From: Polyodon spathula | Taxonomy: Eukaryota > Chordata > Actinopteri > Acipenseriformes > Polyodontidae | Direction of reading: 5' to 3' | Length of the DNA: 64,000 nucleotides | Assembly (NCBI RefSeq): GCF_017654505.1 | Contig: NC_054540.1 | Coordinates: forward strand, 44,128,054 to 44,192,053 | Shown here: positions 12,640 through 22,586 of the stretch, piece by piece | Layout: the number at the start of each line of letters is the position of its first letter | Position numbering within the stretch: the first letter of the stretch is position 1 | Notes under the pieces: generated by a model | Database searches by the model: none | Told to the model about the DNA's origin: nothing | The model's input: only the letters and a program-made list of their open reading frames with translations | Program-made: the position numbers and the translations under genes

Positions 12640-13100
12640 TGTGATAAGGATGGATGATGGATGACATCAGACCAGCAAGAAACAGGACAGAGTACTGTGA
12701 GTGAAGTACTGTGCAGATTTATTATAACTAAAAACTGGTAAAATAAAGTAACAAGTAGAGTGCTGATGTAAAGCCAGCAACAGATGGTCTCCCTCCTGCG
12801 GTGGAGCTGGGAACAGTGGGGGCTGGTGCAGCTTTCCCTCAGTCGCAAGGTACTGATGCGGCTCTCTTTTCTTGGGCAATGGACCTCCTCCTCATCAGTG
12901 ACCTTGCAGCGGCTTCTTCCCCTTCTTTCAGGGACGACCACTCCTCCATTTCAGAAGGCAGAAGAGACCCATGCATGATGCCGCACACGATAGAGTGCCC
13001 GGGCTCGGCACAGGCAAAGCACCACTCTTCCCCTCTTTGGCAGGTGAGGCAGGTGTCCTGGTCCGGCTGCGGCGATGGTATGGCCATCAGGCATATTTAA
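12640..13100 (-). pseudogene. LTR-element gag-like zinc-knuckle fragment
   Basis: The minus frame 13087-12839 contains CLTCQRGEEWCFACAEPGHS. The C-x2-C-x4-H arrangement with AEPGH resembles the knuckle of the short LTR element at 14526-14720. Just to the left, GACATCAGACCAGC and GAAACAGGAC resemble the LTR edge of the same group. Flanking sequences (12547-12630 and 13240-13370) share CGGTTTTTAT-type, T-rich motifs that could be decayed inverted repeats. No complete LTR or target duplication can be traced, so this is a fragment. Confidence 0.45.
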
Positions 13101-14525
13101 TGTATTCAGAACGAATCAATGATAGATATGAATCAGTAAGGAGGGACATTGACCATCTGCACTTGGAAATGATTTTTTGTTTGTTTACTGGGAAAGGGGT
13201 GGTCAAAGTGAATTGAAACCATTTCCATAGGTTTTTTTCCAGTTTTCCAGTGGTTATTGGCTATACAGTGATTTTATTTTTTTGTATTGGGGGTGTTTTT
13301 TTCAGTTTTTTTCGGTTTTATCAGTTTTTATGTGTTAAACAGAATCAAAAAGCCCTACATAGAATTAGAATTAGAACTGTAGTGTGTTATGGCAAATGGG
13401 AATTGGCATATAGGAGACTACTAATATATTTTCACTCATGAGTGACTGATTTGTTTTTGTTAAATTACTATGGTATTGTGTTATTAAAATATTCATTTGA
13501 AACTGGAATCTCCTGCTTCTTATGCTGTATTATTTTTTGTTGAAATAAGACATTAGTTATTTAGGATCACAAAAGGAATATTTGATGTAATCTACACATT
13601 CCTGATATTTTAATATTTAATATATAATATATTATTATGTGAGCTCAGTCTCATTTTGTGTTGTTATTTCTGGGTTATGTACATCAGGGTTGCGTAACTT
13701 TCGTTTCAAAAGAGGTGGGGGGGCAGTTTCTGTAGCTAGGGCATTCGTGAAGATTATTCTTATAAAATAATAAAATATGTTCCAAACAAGCATAACAAAA
13801 CATTGAATCCTTTGTATGTCTAATTTATAGATCCAAAGACATTCCTGTGTCAATGTGACAAAGTGCCCGCCCCTGTGTGTATTTTCTGTTATATGTTGCG
13901 TGTGGTGTGTTAAATGTTGGTGTATAGTTATTGGTACACGGGATATAAACGGGTCTGTGTAACACGAGTGTTTAAAATGTATATTTGTATTTAGGCACAA
14001 GGATTGCACAGCACTTCACGTGCAAGTAAAATGCAATATGTGAGCACGGGAAATTGCACTTTATTAATTCATGTGCAGTTGTACCGCGACTCCAACTGAA
14101 TGATTGATTAGCAGTCGAGTCACGGAGTGGAGAACGGGTGAGAGAGAGAGAGGAGAAACGTAAATTATATCAATGGAAGGACCAGCACCGTACTTGTTTT
14201 GTGTCGCGTTCGTCCATCCTGTTTTGTTAGTGTCTACTCGTTTTGTTTGTCTATTTATTTTGGCCGCAAGTGCCGTGTCTTGTTTTGGTGTGCTGGACAG
14301 AACAAAACCGCGCGCTTTTAAAATTATCAATTTATCATTGTCGTCGCGTAGTTAAATAGTAAAGAAGAGCGTCTGACACACAAAAGAAGGACCAGACTGC
14401 AGGGTGATGTCGGCAGAAACACATGTACACACGCGTGGGATAACAGAGCCTCCAAGCGTCAGACCAGGAGAGGTGTTTTTGTGAAAAAAACAAACAAGCA
14501 AAAAAACAACAAAAAAAAGACAAAG

Positions 14526-14720
14526 ATGGAAAAGGATGGCAGAAGGCAGCAGCCACAACACCAGCTGGAGGAAAAGCAGTCGGGGTGTTACTGCTGCGCT
14601 GAGCCGGGGCATTCTAGCACCAACTGCCCCTGGTACCCCCTCGGACAGCTACCCCAACTATGCCCCATCTGTGGAGGTGAGCACTACACGTGCAGTTGTA
14701 CCGTGACTCCAATTGAATGA
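14526..14720 (+). CDS. gag-like zinc-knuckle protein, truncated by LTR junction
   Basis: From the ATG at 14526 the frame begins MEKDGRRQQPQHQLEEKQSG and gives a classical CCHC knuckle in CYCCAEPGHSSTNC (C-x2-C-x4-H-x4-C). A second cluster, CPICGGEHYTCSC, follows. CCHC knuckles are nucleic-acid-binding modules of retroelement gag proteins. The last ten or so codons run into LTR sequence at about 14690, so the natural C-terminus is lost and the product would be only 64 residues. An upstream in-frame ATG at 14481 lies in an A-rich leader. The element has no polymerase, so any mobility would need proteins supplied in trans. Function beyond gag-like nucleic-acid binding is not inferred. Confidence 0.55.
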   Translation: MEKDGRRQQPQHQLEEKQSGCYCCAEPGHSSTNCPWYPLGQLPQLCPICGGEHYTCSCTVTPIE

Positions 14721-14760
14721 TTGATTAGCAGTCGAGTCACGGTACAGCTGCATAAAAGCT
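14692..14760 (+). promoter_or_regulatory. LTR palindrome followed by TATA-like box
   Basis: Arms 14692-14709 and 14734-14751 pair over 18 bases with one mismatch; the inner 12 (GTACCGTGACTC and GAGTCACGGTAC) pair perfectly. CATAAAAG follows at 14751. The loop contains ATTGATTAGCA. This is likely the LTR core promoter region; promoter activity is inferred from position. Confidence 0.6.
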
Positions 14761-15111
14761 GCATGTTTTCACCCACTCGGGGTTGTGTGTTCGGGCGTGG
14801 AGAACAGGTGAGAGAGGGAGAGGAGAAACATAAATTATATCAATTGCTACGAGTGCTGGAAGGACCAGCACCGTACTTGTTTTGTGTCGCGTTCATCCAC
14901 CCTGTTTTGTTAGTTTCTACTCGTTTTGTTTGTCTATTTATTTTGGCCGCAAGTGCCGTGTCCTGTTTTGGTGTCAGTGTTTTGTACAGCTGTTTTATTT
15001 TCTGGAAAGAATAAAACATGCAGAGGCGCATCCATTTATCATTTCCTCTCACAGTACTGTGTGTTTCTTCTGGTCTGACGTCCCCACTACAGCCGTCTTT
15101 GTGACAGTCAA

Positions 15112-15766
15112 TCATTCAAAACAATAAATTATTGGCACAATGTTGTCAGATCAGAGTCTTAATCATCTTCTCGGCGTCCCCGGACATAAAACAAAGAAAG
15201 ACAAAAAAATATTAGTAAAATTTTCACTCCCAAAAACCCCCGCTGCTCAAATTTCATCTCTCCCTCCGCCCGTTACTCCGCCTATTTTTCCTTCGGACCA
15301 ACCCCGAACACAGTAGTACGTTCACTTTAGTATGCAACGTCCCGCTTCTGTAGTCAGTGAAACACCAATCCCCAACTGACAAATGTTCTTATCATTCACT
15401 TGAATTTACATTCATACACTTCCACCCCTCACCAAGGTGCCGCCCCTCATAAAGATAACTTTCGTCATGGTCACGAGATCTTGGTAAGGGAAGTCCCGAG
15501 TTGGTTTGATGCCTTCTGCTGTCGGGAGGCTGAATCACAGACCGAAACCCCTTTGACTCATCACAGATGTATATAGGGATATATTTATAGAAATGCTGAG
15601 GTTTCTTCACAATTGAAGTACTTAAGATAATAACAGTTCTGCTATTAAAATGATGCTAGTATGTATTGATATAAAAAAGGGTATTTTTAAAAAGAATGTT
15701 CAGCTTCCATCCACTTAAAATATGCAGATACAGCGTGGGCATCAAACCGCAATGTATCAACGATAA
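15112..15766. other. no recognised gene
   Basis: Between the LTR element and the CACTA element I see no supported gene or repeat. Confidence 0.5.
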
Positions 15767-15888
15767 CACTGTGTAACAATTTTTTTTTTTTTGGTTCCTG
15801 GGTAGTAAGTGTTATTTCCTAATTGCTTATGCCTCAAAAGTATAGAAAACGGTTATTATTTCCCACAAACTTTGCTTTTGTGACCAGG

Positions 15889-16605
15889 TGTGGCAAAGTG
15901 GTTGGTAAGGGGAACAGATGTCGCGGTGATGCGGTGCAGGAGTGATGAACAGACAACAGTGATTCAGTGAATAAGTGTGGTTTATTGCTCTTTTCCAGGT
16001 CTGGCGACCGTCAAAAATAATAAATCCCTGGCAATACACAACAATGTGTAAAGCACGGGGATAATGAAAACAAGGGCACAGTCCCGAACAAAAAACAACG
16101 GTACGGTCACCAGTCCTGGGTGATCGAAAACATGCAGGTGCTCAGTGCAGTGGTGCTCCGGATAGTGCTCTCCTTTCGACAGCTCCGGAGATGTGCGTTA
16201 ACTGTCTATTGGTGCGACAAAGACAGACAATTACAGACAGACAGAAAATAATACACAACACGTACGACACTCTTCACATACTCTGAGAGCTCCTCTCTCA
16301 GTCCTTCTCTCCTAACGTTAACCCAAACGAAGGAGAAGATCAGCGTTACCCTGGCCCCTATATGTAATCCCGCATGATATCGAGATAAACGGCTGCAGCT
16401 GCCTTATTATTTGCAGCTGCCTCTCGTTTACCTTTCAAATCAATACGGTCATACAACAGAGTAGCGCTTCCCTCCAGGCTGACCCACTTCCCTGACCCGG
16501 AAACAAACTGTCAGGCCAGCCCTTCCAGATACTTCTCCTCCCGTTCTTTAGCGCCCTCACAGGTCAGGAGGAAGATTCATCACCAGAACTCATCTTTCCG
16601 TCACA
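15889..16605 (-). mobile_element. solo LTR, family 2
   Basis: Begins TGTGGCAAAGTGG, ends CTTTCCGTCACA, flanked by a perfect 5-bp duplication CCAGG (15884-15888 and 16606-16610). It is 717 bp with no internal sequence, so it is a recombination product. The second copy is at 46413-47155. A palindrome around CAGCTG motifs lies at 16391-16432. Strand is inferred from a possible TATA-like ACATATAGG on the minus strand. Confidence 0.85.
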
Positions 16606-16806
16606 CCAGGACAGTGATATTTTGAAATTTACCTATTTGCCAGAACATTCCAGATAGATTCAATGCTGAGTAAACTTGGAGTAACTTCTAGAACTTTCTA
16701 GAACTTTCCAGTAATATAAGTAGTAGTATAAATACAGGGGCCTTAAGCCCACCAGTTCAGTTTAGTTCCAGCTGCCTAAGTGGATAAATATCTGCATTAT
16801 TCTGAG

Positions 16807-18611
16807 ATGGCATCAAGAGGCTGCAAGCATCCGGCAGATGCATTTTGCTATGTCTGCGGCCAATTTATCAAGACGTCGGGGATCAAGACAAACCCTGGGC
16901 ACCTCATTTCACCTGCGAGCACTGCATAAAAACTCTGGAAGGTAAGATGGACAATTGTTGCTCGGAATTTTATATTATAAAATTTGTTAAAATTTTTAAA
17001 ATTGTAAAAGTTTTTAATTTTAAAATGTTTTACAATTTTCAATGTTATTGAAAAAATATATCATATATGAAAAATGTTGCGAGAATCTCTTACACATTAG
17101 TCATGGGTGAAATAAATGTATTTTTGTAGGATGGTACAGAGGGGAAAAGAGAGCCATGAAGTTCGCTATCCCAAGAATTTGGCAGGAACCCACTGACCAC
17201 TCAAGCAACTGCTACTTCTGCATGGTGGACCCTTCCAAATGTCGGACTGGCAAGAATGCACCTGCTGTCATGTATCCGGACCTTCCTTCATCCATCGCCC
17301 CGGTGCCACACTGCCATGAGCTCCCCGTACCCACTCCTCCGGAGAGAGAGCAGCCGTCTTTAGAAGAGAGCAGCAAGTCAGAGAGCGAGGAAGACGTAGA
17401 TCCAGATGACAATTTCAGAGGTGGAGCTGAGGAGAGAAACCCATACTACCCCAACCAAAAAGACCTCAACGACTTGATTAGAGATCTTGGTCTCACCAAG
17501 TCCAATGCTGAGCTTTTGCCGTCTAGTCTCAAGCAGTGGAACTTGTTGGATGAAAGTGTACAAGTCGTCACGTCACCAACCTTTTTCCAGCTTCTTCACC
17601 CGTCAAGATGGGCTCTGCTTCTGCCACAATGTGACCAGTCTGTTCGAGGCAATCGGAATCGCCTGTAACCAGAATGAGTGGCGCCTCTTCATTGACAGCT
17701 CATCCAGGAGCCTCAAAGCCGTGCTGCTCCATAATGGTAACAAGTACCCGTCTCTTCCCCTGGCTCACTCGGTGCACCTCAAAGAGGATTACAACAGCAT
17801 CAAGACCTTGCTGGACGCCTTGAAGTATGATGAGTACGGCTGGGAGGTCATAGGAGACTTCAAAATGGTGGCATTCCTGATGGGTCTCCAAGGCGGTTTT
17901 ATCAAGTTTCCCTGCTATCTTTGCCTTTGGGACAGCAGGGACACCAAGGTGCACTACCACAGGTGGGACTGGCCACAGCGGACCGAGTTCTCTGTGGGGA
18001 GGAACAACGTCAAGTGGGAGCCACTGGTGGACCCCCGGAAGGTGCTGATGCCACCACTGCACATCAAATTGGGCCTTATGAAACAATTTGTCAGAGCTCT
18101 AGATAAGGAGTCGGCAGCCTTCAAGTACCTTCAAGACTTCTTCCCTAAGCTGTCTGAGGCAAAGGTCAAAGCCGGTGTCTTCGTCGGACCACAGATAAAG
18201 AAGATCCTGGAGTGCAATGAATTCCCCAAGAAGCTCACTAGTAAGGAGAAAGCGGCTTGGAACAGCTTTGTCTCAGTGGTTCGGGGCTTCCTGGGCAATC
18301 ACAAGGCCGAAAACTATGTGGAGCTGGTTGAGACTCTGGTGAAGAACTACGGCACAATGGGCTGTAGGATGTCCCTCAAAGTCCATATCCTTGATGCTCA
18401 TCTTGATAAATTCAAGGAGAACATGGGAGCGTACTCGGAGGAGCAAGACGAGCGCTTCCACCAGTATATACTGGACTTGGAACGCCGCTACCAAGGACAG
18501 TATAACGAGAACATGATGGGAGACTACATTTTGGGGCTTTACAGTATAATCGTAAATCTCAAAAAACTACTCACTTCTAAATCTTTTGTAGTCATTTTTG
18601 TATTACTTTAG
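16807..18611 (+). pseudogene. EnSpm/CACTA-like transposase with one intron, frameshifted
   Basis: Exon 1 starts at ATG 16807 with a cysteine cluster (CKHPADAFCYVCGQ). A frameshifting deletion of perhaps 25 codons follows, then VGDQDKPWAPHFTCEHC. The intron is 16942-17129 (GTAAG...TTTTGTAG, phase 1), and splicing joins LEG to WYRGEKRAMKF. Exon 2 has CYFC, an acidic linker, a frameshift near 17560-17600, then a 330-codon open frame. That frame contains EWRLFIDSS, GDFKMVAFLMGLQGG, the C-x2-C motif FPCYLCLWDSR with a following His, LPPLHIKLGLMKQFVRALD and DERFHQ. The acidic residues plus C-x2-C-x-H fit the DDE core described for CMC-type transposases. The same architecture occurs in uncharacterised fish and invertebrate proteins I recall. 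It is well preserved, but two frame breaks prevent a full-length product. Superfamily assignment rests mainly on the termini. Confidence 0.72.
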
Positions 18612-19093
18612 TATAAATACATGTTAATTTGGATTCATATGTTGTTTTTTTCTGACTTTATGTGAATGAAAAGACACAAATTCGCCCGTATATCACTGTC
18701 CTGGTCACAAAAGCAAAGTTTGTGGGGAATAATAGCCATTTTCTATACTTTTGAGGCATAAGCAATTAGGAAATAACACTTACTACCCAAGAACAAAAAT
18801 TGTGTTACATAGTGTAATGTAAATAACACTAAGCTCCAGACAATGAGTTTAACATTTAAATGTGTTCATGTCTACAGGTAAGAAGTCAACTTTACTATGA
18901 TGAATACAATAATGGTCATTACAGTAATTGCTTATTTATTACTTTAAAAATGTTTACTAAAATGTGACCAAGAGTAAGTTTTTGGAACATTGATAAATGA
19001 GATGTGAGAGTCTGTGCAATGTATTTAAACAAGCAAAATAATTTAGAATTGGTAATATATTGTAACGGCGGGTGCCGCCCACTTCTCCTAGAA

Positions 19094-19179
19094 GGGACTT
19101 TCCAGGATCTCTGGGCTGGGGAGCTTCCCCACAGCTGCCAGGCAGGGACTTTCCAAGATCTCTGGGCTGGGGATTTTCC
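19094..19179 (+). promoter_or_regulatory. two 51-bp units with four kappaB-like motifs
   Basis: GGGACTTTCC occurs at 19094 and 19145, GGGAGCTTCC at 19119 and GGGATTTTCC at 19170. All fit GGGRNNYYCC, the NF-kappaB consensus. The two pairs are 51 bp apart in a tandem duplication. Binding is inferred from motif match only. Confidence 0.55.
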
Positions 19180-19275
19180 CATCGCTATTTGCCTGTACTT
19201 TCCCTCACCAATTGTCAGGCAAGATATTTACAGCCATGTACGGATTGGCTGGGGCGGGCACTGCCTCCCTCCAGC

Positions 19276-19282
19276 TATAAAA
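19276..19282 (+). promoter_or_regulatory. TATA box of solo LTR
   Basis: TATAAAA lies about 100 bp downstream of the kappaB-like units, in the expected position for an LTR core promoter. Confidence 0.6.
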
Positions 19283-20902
19283 GAGGCTGTGAGCAGGACC
19301 ACAGTGTTAGCCTGGAGAAGGAACTGTTACAAGAATCTGTATTGTTTAAACTGGTTATTTTCTTCGATTTATTTGTATGAGAACCAAGTGTTTACTTTAA
19401 GCAACTCTTGTTTTGTGTCCTTCATGACATCGCTACAATATTGTGATTAATTTGATATAATAATTGTGTAAAAAGTGGTAATGTATTTAATTGTTATTGC
19501 TGTCTATATTTATTTGCACAAAGGTAATTCAGCTGTTTTAAGTTGACTGTTTCAATTTAAAATGAGAAGTTAAACCGCAAGTAGACAGAAACCTAAGTGT
19601 GATGACATTAGTAAATAACACAAGCTATGGTGAATTGTAAACTTAAACCATTTTCTTGTGTTTTGGATACAGCAACATAGTTCATTCTCCTCAATCTTTG
19701 TCAATCCGTTTGTTGTTTTCCCCAGCATTACTGGGATCTCAGGCTGTATACAAATTTGTCAGCTGGGGAATTTAAACTATGTGCCACTGTCACAAAGACG
19801 GCTGTAGTGGGTGACTTCAGACCAGAAACAGGAACCAGGAAGAAAACAACTGAGAGGTGGAGTTGGGTGGAGCTGAGCGATTGGTTTCACTCAGCATTTA
19901 ATGAATGAACAGAACAGTAAATAAAAAGGTTGTAACAAACAAAAACACAGGACACGGCACTTTTGCCAAATTAAAGAGACAAACAAAATGGACTACACAG
20001 ACAAACACGGTGAAATGATATTTTAACTATTAACTATTATTATTATTATTGTTATAACCACTGTCTCCAATCCTGTTCTCCACTCACTGAACACACAACC
20101 CCGAGTGAGTGAAAACATGTTGCTTTTATGCAGCTGTACCAAGACTCTATTGCTAATCAATCATTCAATGGGAGTCACGGTACAACGGCACGTGAATTAA
20201 TAAAGTGCAATTCCCCGTGCTCACATATTACTACATTTTCTTGCAAGTGAAATGCTGTGCAATCCTCGTGCCTAAATACAAAGATACATTTTAAACACTT
20301 GTGTTACACAGACCCGTTTATATCCTGTGTACCAATAACGATACACCAACATTAACACACAACACACAACACAAAATACACACAGGGGCGGGGAACTTTA
20401 CCACATATACCCCCCCCCCCCTTGTGCAAAGCACACATGGCCTCAATGGCCACCTCCCCCCTTAAAATCCCAAAAGTCTCACTCAAAGTCCTGGGCCAAG
20501 AACAAGGACTTTAAGGGGTTGATGGGCGGCAACGTTGCCAGTAGCCTGTGCTGACAGTGGGGCGAATCTCTCCTCTCGCTGTACCACTGGCAGCGGAAAT
20601 GCTGCCAATGGTGCGGCTGTCAGCAGATGTGCTGACAGCTCCCAGACTGACTCCTTCAGCCAGGGCAAGTCCAGCAGTAGAAAAGCTGCTGGGGTTGGTG
20701 GTCTCCAGACCTCCCTTAAGACCTCCGGCAGCGAAACTGCTGCACGGGAAGGTGGTCTCCTGACCTCTTCCCCCTTTTTCATAGCCAGCAGCTCCCTCTA
20801 GTGGGGGTCCAGCCACATTGATCCGTGCGGCCAAGCAGAGCTGACTGCAATCCCTGGCGAAGCAGTTCCAGCAACACCAGAAGATGAGGAGCGGCTGGCA
20901 AC

Positions 20903-22586
20903 TGCAAATATATTAAATGATTACTTTTCACAAGTTTTTACAAAGGAAGATACTGACAACATGCCTCACATGTCATCCAGTTCCTATCCAGTTTTAAATA
21001 ACTTTAGCATAACTGAGGCAGAAGTGTTAAAGGGACTAGGAGCTCTTAAAATAAACAAATCCCCTGGGCTGGATGAGATCCTCCCAGTAGTACTCAAAGA
21101 AATGAAAGAAGTCATTTACAAACCGCTAACCAAGATCATGCAGCAGTCTCTTAACACAGGGGTGGTACCGACAGACTGGAAAATTGCAAACGTAATACCG
21201 ATCCACAAAAAGGGAAACAAAACTGAACCAGGTAACTACAGACCAGTAAGCCTGACTTCTATTATATGCAAACTTATGGAAACTATAATAAGATCCAAAA
21301 TGGAAAATTACCTATATGGTAACAGGGTCCTGGGAGACAGTCAACATGGTTTTAGGAAAGGGAGATCGTGTCTAACTAACTTGCTTGATTTTTTTGAGGA
21401 TGCAACATCGATAATGGATAATTGCAAAGCATATGACATGGTTTATTTAGATTTCCAGAAAGCTTTTGACAAAGTCCCGCACAAAAGATTAATTCTCAAA
21501 CTGAGCGCAGTTGGGATTCAAGGAAACGCATGTACATGGATTAGGGAGTGGTTAACATGTAGAAAACAGAAAGTACTTATTAGAGGAAAAACCTCAGAAT
21601 GGAGTGTGGTAACCAGTGGTGTACCACAGGGATCAATATTAGGTCCTCTGCTATTCCTAATCTACATTAATGATTTAGATTCTGGTATAGTAAGCAAACT
21701 TGTTAAATTTGCAGACGACACAAAAGTAGGAGGAGTGGCAAACACTGTTGCAGCAGCAAAGGTCATTCAGAATGATCTAGACAAGATTCAGAACTGGGCA
21801 GACACATGGCAAATGACATTTAATAGAGAAAAGTGTAAGGTACTGCATGCAGGAAATAAAAATGTACATTATAAATATCATATGGGAGATACTGAAATTG
21901 GAGAAGGAATCTATGAAAAAGACCTAGGAGTTTTTGTTGACTCAGAAATGTCTTCATCTAGACAATGTGGGGAAGCTATAAAAAAGGCTAACAAGATGCT
22001 CGGATACATTGTGAAAAGTGTTGAATTTAAATCAAGGGAAGTAATGTTAAAACTGTACAATGCACTAGTAAGACCTCATCTTGAATACTGTGTGCAGTTC
22101 TGGTCACATCACTATAAAAAAGATATTGCTGCTCTAGAAAGAGTGCAAAGAAGAGCGACCAGAATTATTCCGGGCTTAAAAGGCATGTCATATGCAGACA
22201 GGCTAAAAGAATTGAATCTGTTCAGTCTTGAACAAAGAAGACTACGTGGTGACCTAATTCAAGCATTCAAAATTCTAAAAGGTATTGACAGTGTCGACCC
22301 AAGGGACTTTTTCAGCCTGAAAAAAGAAACAAGGACCAGGGGTCACAAATGGAGATTAGACAAAGGGGCATTCAGAACAGAAAATAGGAGGCACTTTTTT
22401 ACACAGAGAATTGTGAGGGTCTGGAATCAACTCCCCAGTAATGTTGTTGAAGCTGACACCCTGGGATCCTTCAAGAAGCTGCTTGATGAGATTTTGGGAT
22501 CAATAAGCTATTAACAACCAAACAAGCAAGATGGGCTGAATGGCCTCCTCTCATTTGTAAACTTTTTTATATTCTTATGTTCTTAA
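20903..22586 (+). mobile_element. CR1-like LINE, 5'-truncated
   Basis: The LINE is inserted in family 1 LTR-element sequence, opposite to that element's orientation. It is truncated at about 20903, inside ORF2. The 3' end shows AATGGCCTCCTCTCATTTGT and a tail of TTCTTATGTTCTTA, typical of CR1/L3-like elements, which end in a short repeat instead of poly-A. A clear target duplication is not visible. The LINE is present in only one of the two duplicated host segments. Confidence 0.8.
20961..22514 (+). CDS. CR1-like LINE ORF2: reverse transcriptase, intact frame but lacking endonuclease
   Basis: 517 codons are open without interruption, and the same frame continues upstream to about 20903 (ILNDYFSQVFTKED). 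Reverse transcriptase blocks appear in order: KINKSPGLDEI, IPIHKKGNKTEPGNYRPVSL, QHGFRKGRSC, YLDFQKAFDKVPH with the first catalytic Asp, SGVPQGSILGPLLFLIYIND, then FADDTKV with the catalytic Asp pair. The C-terminal third has the ARRIIPGL-like and FSLEQRRLRGDL segments seen in fish CR1/Rex-type LINEs. In life the protein performs target-primed reverse transcription of its RNA. The N-terminal apurinic-type endonuclease is missing, so this copy cannot nick DNA for itself. The internal ATG is only the first Met in the remnant. The lack of stops suggests a recent insertion. Confidence 0.88.
   Translation: MPHMSSSSYPVLNNFSITEAEVLKGLGALKINKSPGLDEILPVVLKEMKEVIYKPLTKIMQQSLNTGVVPTDWKIANVIPIHKKGNKTEPGNYRPVSLTSIICKLMETIIRSKMENYLYGNRVLGDSQHGFRKGRSCLTNLLDFFEDATSIMDNCKAYDMVYLDFQKAFDKVPHKRLILKLSAVGIQGNACTWIREWLTCRKQKVLIRGKTSEWSVVTSGVPQGSILGPLLFLIYINDLDSGIVSKLVKFADDTKVGGVANTVAAAKVIQNDLDKIQNWADTWQMTFNREKCKVLHAGNKNVHYKYHMGDTEIGEGIYEKDLGVFVDSEMSSSRQCGEAIKKANKMLGYIVKSVEFKSREVMLKLYNALVRPHLEYCVQFWSHHYKKDIAALERVQRRATRIIPGLKGMSYADRLKELNLFSLEQRRLRGDLIQAFKILKGIDSVDPRDFFSLKKETRTRGHKWRLDKGAFRTENRRHFFTQRIVRVWNQLPSNVVEADTLGSFKKLLDEILGSISY

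Larger units (their letters stand above)
13854..15106 (+). mobile_element. short LTR retroelement without pol (family 1)
   Basis: It starts TGTGACAAAGTGCC, ends CCGTCTTTGTGACA, and is bounded by a 5-bp target duplication GTCAA (13849-13853 and 15107-15111). The 5' LTR runs from 13854 to about 14330, a short gag-like interior follows, and the 3' LTR starts internally at about 14690. The junction lies at ACGTGCAGTTGTACC, present in both the LTR and the end of the reading frame. No reverse transcriptase, protease or integrase is present. The same family forms the larger elements at 19788-27653 and 39230-42020. Confidence 0.85.
15767..18814 (+). mobile_element. EnSpm/CACTA-like DNA transposon with nested solo LTR
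   Basis: The left end starts CACTGTGTAACAA and the right end, read inward, CACTATGTAACACAA, with a 3-bp TAA duplication at 15764-15766 and 18815-18817. The terminal inverted repeats run about 130 bases (15767-15888 plus 16611-16620, against 18690-18814) and share TAAGTGTTATTTCCTAATTG and AAACTTTGCTTTTGTGACCA. CACT-type termini and 3-bp duplications are typical of the CACTA/EnSpm superfamily. The solo LTR 15889-16605 is inserted inside the left terminal repeat, so it is younger. The element without the LTR is about 2.3 kb. Confidence 0.85.
19061..19437 (+). mobile_element. solo LTR with TATA box and kappaB-like motifs
   Basis: Begins TGTAACG, ends CGCTACA (imperfect inverted ends), flanked by ATAT at 19057-19060 and 19438-19441, a 4-bp duplication. 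It is 377 bp with no internal coding region. It carries a duplicated 51-bp promoter-like unit and a TATAAAA box. It is unlike the other LTR families here; the parent element is unknown. Confidence 0.7.

Noticed and set aside
12547..13375. A DNA transposon bounded by T-rich CGGTTTTTAT inverted repeats
   Set aside because: The similarity of the two edges is weak and low-complexity, and no target duplication was found.
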